Part shown: in pieces, positions 52,280 to 59,771 of the stretch
How the letters are laid out: the number at the start of each line of letters is the position of its first letter
Numbering within the stretch: position 1 is the first letter of the stretch
Assembly: GCA_020632575.1 (NCBI GenBank)
Contig: JACKFH010000005.1
Location: forward strand, 186,001-250,000
Direction of reading: 5' to 3'
Source: Candidatus Omnitrophota bacterium
GTDB lineage: Bacteria > Hinthialibacterota > Hinthialibacteria > OLB16
Length of the DNA: 64,000 bases
Program-made: the position numbers and the translations under genes
Notes under the pieces: generated by a model
What the model saw: the letters and a program-made list of their open reading frames with translations, nothing else
The model's database searches: none
What the model was told of the DNA's origin: nothing

Positions 52280-53494
52280 TCACTTGTTGGTTCCAGTGTT
52301 GGAAACGATAGGCATTAAGAGAAAAGCTTTTGGGTTCCCATTACAAAGCCCCTTGCCGACAATCTGTCCGTGTTTGTTGATGTCATTGGCCTCTTGCAAC
52401 TCCCATCCGGAACCCTCGGGAATCAATTCGTTGAGATCGATGAAATCTTCGCCATCCCATAAGAGGGGGAAACTCCGGGGGACATACCCTTTGTAGACTC
52501 CCGCTTTAGATAAGGAATCCCTCGCCTTTTCCGCCCAAGTTTTTTGTCGTGAGAGGTCATCGGCCATTCTCCTTTCCGTAAAGGGGGCCAGACTGGAATC
52601 GATCATTTTCGAAATGGGATCGATCGTCATCTCTCTCACATTGACCAGGATACGGCCCGTGGCATCGACCGCGCCCATTTCCACAGATGGGTATGTGACT
52701 TTGAAATCCATCCGATCGACTATTTTCGAACCTACCCATCGAACGATCGCCACGGGGTCGCTCCCACCGTCGCGGCAGAGACCCGTCAGAGTCCCCGAGT
52801 CATCGATGAGCGTTCCGCCACAGGACCAACAATCCTGGGGAACCTCCAATTCGAGAAGTTCTCCGGTCGAGAAACGGAGCATCGCTTCATAAGACTTTCC
52901 CTCGCGAATACGGCCTCGCCGGAACCAACCCGATATGTCACCTCTCTCGTTCATCGCCTCCGGAACGAAAAACTCCTCCGGGTCGGCGATCACCACTCCG
53001 GGTGTGTCGGCGTTCTCCCAAAGGAAGGTTCGATGAACCTGTTCTTTACCCGAGTTTTTCATGGCGCCTCCCACGATGACGCCCTTGTCGTTGATCGAAT
53101 TGGCCCAGGACAGGACAAATCCAGTTGGGTGCAAATAATTTATTCTGTTTTCTCGACTCCAAAAGAACGCGTATCGATTGTCGCCGAGCCCGGTTCCGAC
53201 CACCTCGCCTCTATTGTTGATATCGACCGCCTCGGCCTCGTATCCCTCTTGGGCGCTGATGTCGAACATCCCATTCGTGGCGTCCCATATAAACGCGTGC
53301 CGCTCCCCCTCCAGCGTGTCGGCCCGCCCCACTACCTCTCCCCGGTCGTTGATCGCGTTCGCCTGAGCCACGGCGCCGCCCAGATTTCCAAGGTCGATCA
53401 GATCGTATCGGATTTCGGCTTTCGCATGGGAAGGCTGGCCCAATACGAGGGAGGCCAAACTGAGGAAAAGTGAATAGAGGATAGGTCGTGTCAA
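52280..53494 (-). CDS. HAF-repeat (TIGR02913-type) secreted protein
   Basis: The TTG at 53494 is chosen because GGAGG lies exactly 8 nt upstream and because it begins a clean signal peptide (MTRPILYSLFLSLASLVLG). A longer in-frame reading has no signal at its start. The 404-residue product has several repeats of the form YDLIDLGNLGGAVAQANAIN, INNRGEVVGTG and INDKGVIVGGAM, typical of the probable extracellular repeat (HAF) family, each followed by aromatic FLWE/FFWS strands. Such repeats likely form a beta-propeller. They are abundant in environmental bacteria, and the function is unknown. The end NDINKHGQIVGKGLCNGNPKAFLL is a last repeat. Confidence 0.85.
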   Translation of the reverse strand: MTRPILYSLFLSLASLVLGQPSHAKAEIRYDLIDLGNLGGAVAQANAINDRGEVVGRADTLEGERHAFIWDATNGMFDISAQEGYEAEAVDINNRGEVVGTGLGDNRYAFFWSRENRINYLHPTGFVLSWANSINDKGVIVGGAMKNSGKEQVHRTFLWENADTPGVVIADPEEFFVPEAMNERGDISGWFRRGRIREGKSYEAMLRFSTGELLELEVPQDCWSCGGTLIDDSGTLTGLCRDGGSDPVAIVRWVGSKIVDRMDFKVTYPSVEMGAVDATGRILVNVREMTIDPISKMIDSSLAPFTERRMADDLSRQKTWAEKARDSLSKAGVYKGYVPRSFPLLWDGEDFIDLNELIPEGSGWELQEANDINKHGQIVGKGLCNGNPKAFLLMPIVSNTGTNK

Positions 53495-53725
53495 TTTAAC
53501 CGCCTCCAGCAGGTCCGATTCTATTCGTATAAATCCTGGGAGGAAGAGATGCCTCCGAAAGTTGCTCCGAGAATGGATCATCTTCGCATTGGGCTTGAGG
53601 CGGGAGAGGGTAAAGGACATTGAAGTTCCCACTCCGCGCCAATGACATCGACAACCCCCTTCCCCCAAATCGCGCCACCCTCTACATTTGACCCACTTTC
53701 AAATGCTTTGGAGGATTCTTTCAGC

Positions 53726-54847
53726 ATGACCGCGAGAAACATTTTGGTGACCGGCGGGGCCGGTTTTATCGGGTCTTTTCTGGTGGACCGCCTTGTTGAG
53801 GAGGGCCACAAAGTGACCATCCTCGACTGCCTCGAGCCCCAGGTTCACCCCGATGGGCCGCCGGACTACTTGAACCCGGAGGCCGAATTCGTTCAGGGAA
53901 ACATCCTGGATCGAATTCTGTTTTCAAAATTGCTCAAAGAGAACGAGATTGTTTATCACCTCGCCTCCGCAGTCGGAGTCGGTCAATCCCAATATCAGAT
54001 CGATCACTATGTCGAGGCCAACACCCAGGGAACGGCGCGGATGCTCGACATCCTGGTCAACGAGGAACACTCGATTAAGAAAGTGGTGGTGGCCGCCAGC
54101 ATGTCCAGCTACGGCGAGGGCCTTTATGAGGGAATCGAAACTGGGAAGAAAGTTCGCCCCGGACTTCGCCCCGCGTCCCAGATGGAAGCGGGCGATTGGG
54201 AGTTGAAAGACCCCGAGACCGGAGAACGGCTCCGCCCCATTCCGACACCCGAGTCCGAGGCTTTCCAGGAAAATTCCATTTACGCGATGACCAAAGCCCA
54301 CCAAGAGGAAATGGTCCTGAACATCGGGCGGACCTACAACATCCCCTCGGTGGCGACCCGTTTCTTCAATGTCTATGGCCCGCGTCAGTCCCTCTCGAAC
54401 CCTTACACCGGCGTCTCCGCCATCTTCATGAGCCGAATCAAGAACGATAACGCCCCGGTGGTCTATGAGGACGGTAACCAGAGTCGCGACTTCATTTCGG
54501 TCCACGATGTCGCTGCCGCCCTCTCGGCTCTCAAGGACAGTGACGCTCTGGATTATGAGGCGGTCAATGTCGGCACGGGGAACCCGATCCCCATCGCCGA
54601 GGTCGCCCGCACGATCGCCAAGGTTTGCGGAAAGTCGATCGAACCGGACATTCAAAACAAATTCCGCAAAGGGGATGTCCGCCACTGCTACGCCGACAAC
54701 ACGAAGCTCCGCGAGAAACTCGGCTGGGAGCCGAAAGTCACCTTCGAAGCCGGCATCAAAGAACTCGTCGAATGGTCGGACCGTGTCGAAGCCGAAGACA
54801 AATTCGAACAGGCGGCCGCGGAATTGAAGGCGAAGGGGTTGGTTTAA
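53726..54847 (+). CDS. NAD-dependent epimerase/dehydratase (extended SDR)
   Basis: The 373-residue product has the NAD-binding TGGAGFIG at about 9-16, the VYHLASAVGVG block and the Ser/Tyr/Lys catalytic set (ASMSSYGEG, then YAMTK with Tyr186 and Lys190). FFNVYGPRQSLSNPYTGVSA is the substrate-domain signature. A UDP-glucose 4-epimerase-like or UDP-glucuronate-modifying activity on nucleotide sugars is predicted; the exact substrate is not clear. GGAGG lies about 10 nt before the ATG, and a longer upstream in-frame reading has no family support. It diverges from the HAF-repeat gene and is followed by a 490-bp non-coding hairpin array. Confidence 0.9.
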   Translation: MTARNILVTGGAGFIGSFLVDRLVEEGHKVTILDCLEPQVHPDGPPDYLNPEAEFVQGNILDRILFSKLLKENEIVYHLASAVGVGQSQYQIDHYVEANTQGTARMLDILVNEEHSIKKVVVAASMSSYGEGLYEGIETGKKVRPGLRPASQMEAGDWELKDPETGERLRPIPTPESEAFQENSIYAMTKAHQEEMVLNIGRTYNIPSVATRFFNVYGPRQSLSNPYTGVSAIFMSRIKNDNAPVVYEDGNQSRDFISVHDVAAALSALKDSDALDYEAVNVGTGNPIPIAEVARTIAKVCGKSIEPDIQNKFRKGDVRHCYADNTKLREKLGWEPKVTFEAGIKELVEWSDRVEAEDKFEQAAAELKAKGLV

Positions 54848-54877
54848 GTTTCAGCCAAGAGAGCCAAACCCCATCAG

Positions 54878-55329
54878 CCGTGGGAGCGGCATCCTGCCGC
54901 GAGGGGAGGAGTGCGGAACCCCCGAGTCTTCACCTGCGCCGAGATTCCCTTCTCGGGGCAACTTGAGCAGGAATCCTTTCCTGCGGAATGGACCCCAATG
55001 TTTTATCCTTCGATTCAAATTTTCGGTGTGTGACAGCACGAAGGGATTCGTGCGCGAGTGGGTTCGAGAAGGGATTCTCGAACCAGACGCAATAGCCGTT
55101 CAAGGAGTAGTACCCCAACCCGCACCCTTGTGGTGCGGGTTTCGTATGCGTAGCGACGGGTTTCAACCCGTTGCGGACTCGATCGGTTCCCAAAACCTAC
55201 ATCGGATCGGAATCCGATGTGGGAAAGGAACGAGGCGGGAGCCACGTTCCAGCACCGAACTCGCCCTTTTGAGGCTGAAGCCTCGACTCCTTAACATGTG
55301 AGAATCGCGGCAGGATGCCGCTCCCACGG
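54878..55329. repeat. Composite palindromic array bounded by 25-bp inverted arms
   Basis: The outer arms (54878-54902 and 55305-55329) are perfect 25-bp inverse copies starting CCGTGGGAGCGGC. Each contains the hairpin GCGGCA-TCC-TGCCGC. Between them are further perfect or near-perfect hairpins at 54939-54956, 54967-54984, 55036-55053, 55061-55084, 55117-55141, 55154-55173, 55199-55220, 55227-55250 and 55271-55284. Two of them share the central word GAAGGGATTC, and two carry its inverse with one change, while the stem sequences differ. Confidence 0.8.
55117..55179 (+). repeat. 63-bp two-hairpin repeat, copy 1
   Basis: It starts AACCCGCACC and ends CGTTGCGGACT. Hairpin 1 is AACCCGCACC/GGTGCGGGTT and hairpin 2 is CGACGGGTT/AACCCGTTG. 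It aligns without gaps to 58103-58165. Confidence 0.85.
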
Positions 55330-55337
55330 CGCTTTGT

Positions 55338-57422
55338 TCAATACTCCAGTTTCATCTCCGATTCCTTCACCTTCTCCAATCCCTCTGGGTCCATGAAATA
55401 GGTCGGTTTCATCTTGCCGCGGCTGAATAGCTTTTCGGCTTGGTCGTCCCAGTGGGGCGAGTCCTCGTGGTCGCTTTCGCCGAGAGGAAGTAGGGTCCAG
55501 GACTTCGGCGGTTTGGTGAGTAGGACCACCTGAGTCGAGGTCTGACCGCTCTTTCCGATATAGCGGTGATCGCCGAGTTCGTCGAAACCGATGGCGCGAG
55601 GGGTCGCCATGCCATCAACCGGTTTGCCACCGCCGACCGGCCAGGTTTCCTCCCCGCCCTTGCGACCGACTCGGTAGACCTCGCCATAAGCCACTGTCAA
55701 TCGGCCGAAATCGGACTTCAGTTTTTTCGCGCCATCTTCCAGGGCGGAAATCGCGGTCTCGTCGGTCAGCAAATCCGGGGGCGGGTCGCCCATCTTGTCG
55801 CCCTCTTTCACGTTGCCGGGGAGAGCGTCCTTCCAATACTTGAACGCCATCGCCCCGCAGGAGTCCGGACGGCTGTGGCGATCCCACGCTCGGATAAGCT
55901 CATAAACTTTGGCGGCGTCCTCGCTCAGGTCGGCTGACTCGACCGCGGTCTCCAGCCGGTCCTGCCACTTGTCGGCGTTGTAGACCTCGACGTTCACCGC
56001 CAGATCCAGGGCCTCCTCGATGGTGAACAGCGGGTCGTTGTGAAGGACCTCCACCACCATCGCCGCTCTCTGGTGGGGCGGCCATTCAGTGGTGCCATAA
56101 ACATAACTCGGATAATCGGCGAGCCGCATCGGGCTGTCCTTCATCATTCCGAAGGGGGAGACATTGCAGTTTTGCATATACCCCTGCGGCGGGTTTTCGC
56201 ACTGGACCAGGTCCTCCATCGGGTGGATTCCCAGCCAGTCATTCTTGGAAACATTCCCCGGAATCGGCTTTGAGGGATCGACCCCATCCGGTCGGATCGG
56301 GACCTTGCCGGTGCGCTGGTAATAGATGTCCCCATCCACCGTCCCCACCATCACGTTCTGTCCCATGAGTCCGAGATGCGAGAGGGCCGCTTTGGCCTCA
56401 TCCAAATTTTTCGCGGTCATCATCTGATAGGTTTGATCGGTCAGGCTGATGTCCTCCATGTAAGGGATCGCCATCGCGTAAGCCTTGCCATCCTTCGTCG
56501 CGACCACGGGTCCGTGGCGAGTTTCGTGAATCTCAACTTCTTTGTCGTCGAGAGTCCCATCCTCTTTGCGAACTCGGATGACATCTTTTCGGACAGTCAT
56601 ATCTTTCCACTCGCCATCCACCTCGTACTGGAGTGGATTGTCCGGGTTGAGGGTCTCTTCAAAAACATCGGCAGTGTCCCCTGAACCGGTGGTCATCGCC
56701 ACCGACAAGTATTCGTTGTGCCCGAGAGAGATAATCGGCGAACCCAAGATGCAAACGCCAGAAAGGTTGAGCGTGTCTCCGTAGAACCGCGCCTCGTAAA
56801 AACGGAAGATTCCATACCAACTGAGATGGGGGTCGATCAACGCGATCGGGACTCCGGCCGCGCTCTTCTTTGGGGCGATCAACCATTCGTTGGAACCATG
56901 GTACTCGATTGGATCGGGTTGGATCCCCCCCGCCTTGAGGTCCTCTCCCGCATCCCCCTCCGGCCATCCCCAAATCACCAGACGAGAGAGGGCCACCACC
57001 TGCCAGGGTTCCAGTTTGGGCGCCCACACCGGGACCTCATCGGGATGTTCGTCCATGTATTTTTGGATTCCTTTTTGAAACGCCTCGATGATCCCCCGAC
57101 ACTTGGCGCTGATCTCCGGGTACTTTTTCTTGGCAATATCACGGTGCCTCCAGACTCGCTGACGATAGTCGTGTTGGAAATAGTCGGGGCCGAGGACCTC
57201 GGAGAGAGTCCCTTCCGCGGTTCGGTAGTTTTGAAGAATCTGTTCCAATCGGTCCTCCGCCTGAGCGTAACCCAGACCATACGCGGCGCCTTCATCCGTG
57301 TCGGCGAAGATGTGAGGAATGCCGTAATTGTCGCGGACAATCCGCACGTCCTCGGAAAAAGCATTCGGGATCAGAAAGAAAATCAAGAGTCCAAATAAGG
57401 CGATTCGATGGGACGACTTCAT
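55338..57422 (-). CDS. Penicillin acylase family (Ntn-hydrolase) protein
   Basis: The 694-residue precursor starts at the ATG at 57422 (GGAGG 5 nt upstream) with a signal peptide (IALFGLLIFFLIPNAFS). The alpha part (about 25-176) opens VRIVRDNYGIPHIFADTDEGAAYGLGYAQAEDRL, the family hallmark. Autoproteolysis before Ser177 in HGSNEWLIAP would free the catalytic N-terminal Ser of the beta chain. Further blocks are ALIDPHLSW and GHNEYLSVAMTTGSGDTADVF, and the C-terminal part has GGGKPVDGM. It is predicted to hydrolyse amides such as acyl-homoserine lactones or other N-acyl compounds in the periplasm; the substrate is open. Its 3' end abuts the hairpin array. Confidence 0.92.
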   Translation of the reverse strand: MKSSHRIALFGLLIFFLIPNAFSEDVRIVRDNYGIPHIFADTDEGAAYGLGYAQAEDRLEQILQNYRTAEGTLSEVLGPDYFQHDYRQRVWRHRDIAKKKYPEISAKCRGIIEAFQKGIQKYMDEHPDEVPVWAPKLEPWQVVALSRLVIWGWPEGDAGEDLKAGGIQPDPIEYHGSNEWLIAPKKSAAGVPIALIDPHLSWYGIFRFYEARFYGDTLNLSGVCILGSPIISLGHNEYLSVAMTTGSGDTADVFEETLNPDNPLQYEVDGEWKDMTVRKDVIRVRKEDGTLDDKEVEIHETRHGPVVATKDGKAYAMAIPYMEDISLTDQTYQMMTAKNLDEAKAALSHLGLMGQNVMVGTVDGDIYYQRTGKVPIRPDGVDPSKPIPGNVSKNDWLGIHPMEDLVQCENPPQGYMQNCNVSPFGMMKDSPMRLADYPSYVYGTTEWPPHQRAAMVVEVLHNDPLFTIEEALDLAVNVEVYNADKWQDRLETAVESADLSEDAAKVYELIRAWDRHSRPDSCGAMAFKYWKDALPGNVKEGDKMGDPPPDLLTDETAISALEDGAKKLKSDFGRLTVAYGEVYRVGRKGGEETWPVGGGKPVDGMATPRAIGFDELGDHRYIGKSGQTSTQVVLLTKPPKSWTLLPLGESDHEDSPHWDDQAEKLFSRGKMKPTYFMDPEGLEKVKESEMKLEY

Positions 57423-57603
57423 GACAACCTCCAGATGGTTTAGCAAGAAAATCATGGTTGAATGAATTGGAGTATGAAGGGATGAAAAGATTCTGTCCAC
57501 GACCCTATCAGCGATCCGGGTGGGCGCGATGGTTGACCGATTTGACCGGGTCTTGGATGATTTCAACTTGAGATTCGACTCAGTTTGGAGGAAGAAACGA
57601 GCA

Positions 57604-58098
57604 ATGAACAAGCGGGAGCGTAAGGAGTGGCTGCTCCATCTTTGGGATTATCACAACGGCATCCTCCGGTCGCAGGAGCGCGAGGAATTGGATTCGAGAC
57701 TGGCTGAGGATGTTTCGGCGCGTGAGGATTCTCAGAGGGTTCGAGTGCTGATCGAAGAGCTCCGCCAAGCCGGACGATGGGAAACCCACCCCACCTTCCC
57801 CGAGGAGATGGTGGACCGAATCATCCAATCCGAGGCGAGCGGGAAGTGGAAATGGGTGATTGCGGCGCTGATCGTCCTGGTGCTTCTCTACTTCCTGTTC
57901 TTCAGAGGGCCCGAGGGTCCGGAGGGAGTCCGAGTCACACCGGAGCAGGAGGAAGGACTGGCATTGTTGGCTCCCGGACGCTCTGATGATAACGGAGGAC
58001 TGCATCTGGATTATTCCGCCTTAGAAGAGGGCGTGGATGAAGACCTTGTGGAGGCGTCGCAGTTAACAATTCGATCGTCGACTGGGAAGACCGAGTAA
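57604..58098 (+). CDS. Small single-pass membrane protein, anti-sigma-like layout
   Basis: I do not recognise a defined family. The 164-residue product from the ATG at 57604 has a charged helical N-terminal domain of about 80 residues (RKEWLLHLWDYHNGIL, RSQEREELDSRLAEDVSARED). One membrane helix follows at about 80-97 (WVIAALIVLVLLYFLFF), then a Pro/Gly-rich acidic tail. The N-terminal helical domain and TM layout recall zinc-finger-less anti-sigma factors (RskA/DUF3379-like), but no sigma factor gene is adjacent and no Cys/His zinc site is seen. GGAGG is about 12 nt upstream. Its 3' end is followed at once by the 63-bp two-hairpin repeat. Confidence 0.6.
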   Translation: MNKRERKEWLLHLWDYHNGILRSQEREELDSRLAEDVSAREDSQRVRVLIEELRQAGRWETHPTFPEEMVDRIIQSEASGKWKWVIAALIVLVLLYFLFFRGPEGPEGVRVTPEQEEGLALLAPGRSDDNGGLHLDYSALEEGVDEDLVEASQLTIRSSTGKTE

Positions 58099-58102
58099 TT
58101 TC

Positions 58103-58165
58103 AACCCACACCCCCGTGGTGTGGGTTTTGTCCGAGTAGCGACGAGTTTTAACTCGTTGCGGACT
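58103..58165 (+). repeat. 63-bp two-hairpin repeat, copy 2, possibly acting as terminator
   Basis: Hairpin 1 is AACCCACACC/GGTGTGGGTT followed by TTG, and hairpin 2 is CGACGAGTT/AACTCGTTG. Compared with copy 1 at 55117-55179 the stems carry paired changes (G-C to A-T) at one pair in each hairpin. It begins 4 bp after the stop at 58098. Confidence 0.85.
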
Positions 58166-58186
58166 TTGGCGGTAAGTTCTGACCCC

Positions 58187-58245
58187 GCGACAGGTTAAAA
58201 CCGTGTCGCTACACAGACGAAGTCCGTACCACGAGGGTACGGACT
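58187..58245. repeat. Two further hairpins at the end of the symporter gene
   Basis: GCGAC..GTCGC with inner GGTT/AACC spans 58187-58209. AGTCCGTACC (58221-58230) pairs with GGGTACGGACT (58235-58245) and touches the stop codon of the leftward symporter gene. Either may end or protect that mRNA. Confidence 0.65.
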
Positions 58246-59771
58246 CAATCCTGTCGAGTTCCAAACCACTTCGCCAAGATCGCCGCCGGCAAAAAAGTCG
58301 CCGCCGCGCCGACGGGAGTCACCCACGGCCAAGCGATTGAAAAGGTGTTTTCCCCCATCGCCCAGCTCTGACCCAACAGGAAGACCCCTGTTTGAACGAG
58401 TACGCCGATCGCAAGCGAAGGCCAGATGATCCATCCTCGTTTTCCACCTTCCACATTTCGGAACATCACCAAAGCGATCAGAAACACACCCAATAAGGGA
58501 CCATAGATGGTGGTCGAGGCGGTGAAGATGCTGCCGATCAGATCTTGCTTGCCGACCATCGCCGCGCCTTGAGATCCAAGCCACAAGAGGACTCCCCAGA
58601 TGACCACCCAGTTCCGCGCTTGTTTCAAGGGGTTGCTCGATACCTTCTTCTTCCCGCTCAGGTCGGTGACCGTGGTCGCGGACAATGCGGAGAGCGCCGA
58701 GTCGACGGTCGACATCGCCGCCGCAAAGATCCCTGCGATCAAGAGGCCGGAGAGTCCGGCGGGAAGTTCATGGGTGATGAAGTAGGGCAGGATTGAGTTC
58801 CCCGTTTCAAGTTCGGGGTGCGTTCCGGTTTGATCGTAGAATGCCGCCACAGCAGCGCCGACCAACAGGAACAGGGCGAACTGGAAGAAGACCACGAAGG
58901 CCGAGACCACGAGAGCCAACCTCGCTTTGCCAAGGGAGGCGCAGGCAAGCAGCCGCTGGATGTTCGAGTGGTCGGTTCCATGGGTGGCGAGAGTGAGGAT
59001 GGCGGCTCCCAAAAATCCGGCGAAGAAAGTGTGGGGTTGGGTCCAATCATAGGCCGATCCACCACCTGCGGACTCTCGGAACCCCATGTCGAGGAGATAG
59101 GGTTGGTCGAACGGGCCGATGCGTCCGGAACCCTTCATCGATTCGATCAGACTGGTCAGCCCGTCGGGGAGCGTGTTCAAAATGAAGAGAAGGGCCACCG
59201 CCCCACCAGAAATGAACAGGAGCATTTGAAAAACATCGGTCCAAATCACCGCTCGTAAGCCGCCCAAAAGGGTGTATGCCATGGCCAGGACGGAAATGAT
59301 CAGGAGACAGACGGTCAAATCCAAACCAGTCGCCACCTTTAGGGGGATTGCTCCGACATAGATGCGGAAGGCCGCCCCGATATAGAGCGCTGTGGCGAAG
59401 AGGACGGATCCGGCAACTTGGCCGCCTCGCCCCAGATGGCTCCCGAGATACTCATAAGGGGTGGTGATCTGATGTTGGAAATAAGCCGGCAGGATGAAGA
59501 TCGAGATTGATATCTTTCCGATGGCGAATCCGACCGCGCAATGGAGAAAACCCATGTCCCCACCCGGGGCATAGATCTGCGCCGGGATCGCCACCACTGT
59601 CACCGCGCTGGTTTCGGTCGCCACCAGCGATAGCATGGCCGCCCACCAGGGGACCTCACGGGAGCCGAGAAAATAGTCCTCAACACTTTTCTGGTTTCGC
59701 CCGCACCAGAAACCGATCGCGGCGGTGACCGCCAAGTAGGCAATAAAAACGATCCAATCGAGAACGGTCAC
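58245..59771 (-). CDS. Sodium/solute symporter family (SSS) transporter
   Basis: The 508-residue protein has about thirteen membrane helices. SSS features are DYFLGSREVPWWAAMLSLVATETSAVTVVAIPAQIY at about 32-67, YEYLGSHLGRGGQVAGSVLF near 105-124 and the conserved AGIFAAAMSTVDSALSALSA at about 350-369, which includes Na-site residues. It imports a solute with Na+. The GTG start overlaps the GH95 stop (GTGA), so the transporter is made with the fucosidase-like enzyme and probably takes up the sugar it releases or a relative. Specificity cannot be read from sequence. Confidence 0.93.
   Translation of the reverse strand: MTVLDWIVFIAYLAVTAAIGFWCGRNQKSVEDYFLGSREVPWWAAMLSLVATETSAVTVVAIPAQIYAPGGDMGFLHCAVGFAIGKISISIFILPAYFQHQITTPYEYLGSHLGRGGQVAGSVLFATALYIGAAFRIYVGAIPLKVATGLDLTVCLLIISVLAMAYTLLGGLRAVIWTDVFQMLLFISGGAVALLFILNTLPDGLTSLIESMKGSGRIGPFDQPYLLDMGFRESAGGGSAYDWTQPHTFFAGFLGAAILTLATHGTDHSNIQRLLACASLGKARLALVVSAFVVFFQFALFLLVGAAVAAFYDQTGTHPELETGNSILPYFITHELPAGLSGLLIAGIFAAAMSTVDSALSALSATTVTDLSGKKKVSSNPLKQARNWVVIWGVLLWLGSQGAAMVGKQDLIGSIFTASTTIYGPLLGVFLIALVMFRNVEGGKRGWIIWPSLAIGVLVQTGVFLLGQSWAMGENTFSIAWPWVTPVGAAATFLPAAILAKWFGTRQD

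Larger units (their letters stand above)
54848..55337. other. Gene-free 490-bp stretch between convergent genes, occupied by hairpin repeats
   Basis: No open reading frame here looks coding. Between the stops of the epimerase and penicillin acylase genes lie the composite repeat of 54878-55329 and short flanks. I see no promoter, tRNA or recognisable RNA gene. Confidence 0.8.

Noticed and set aside
54848..55337. CRISPR array
   Set aside because: There are no regularly spaced identical direct repeats and no cas genes. The units are hairpins with variable stems and irregular spacing.
54848..55337. tRNA or integron attC sites
   Set aside because: No cloverleaf with a TTCRANY-type T-loop and acceptor stem was found. 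The hairpins lack attC consensus core sites and there is no integrase nearby.
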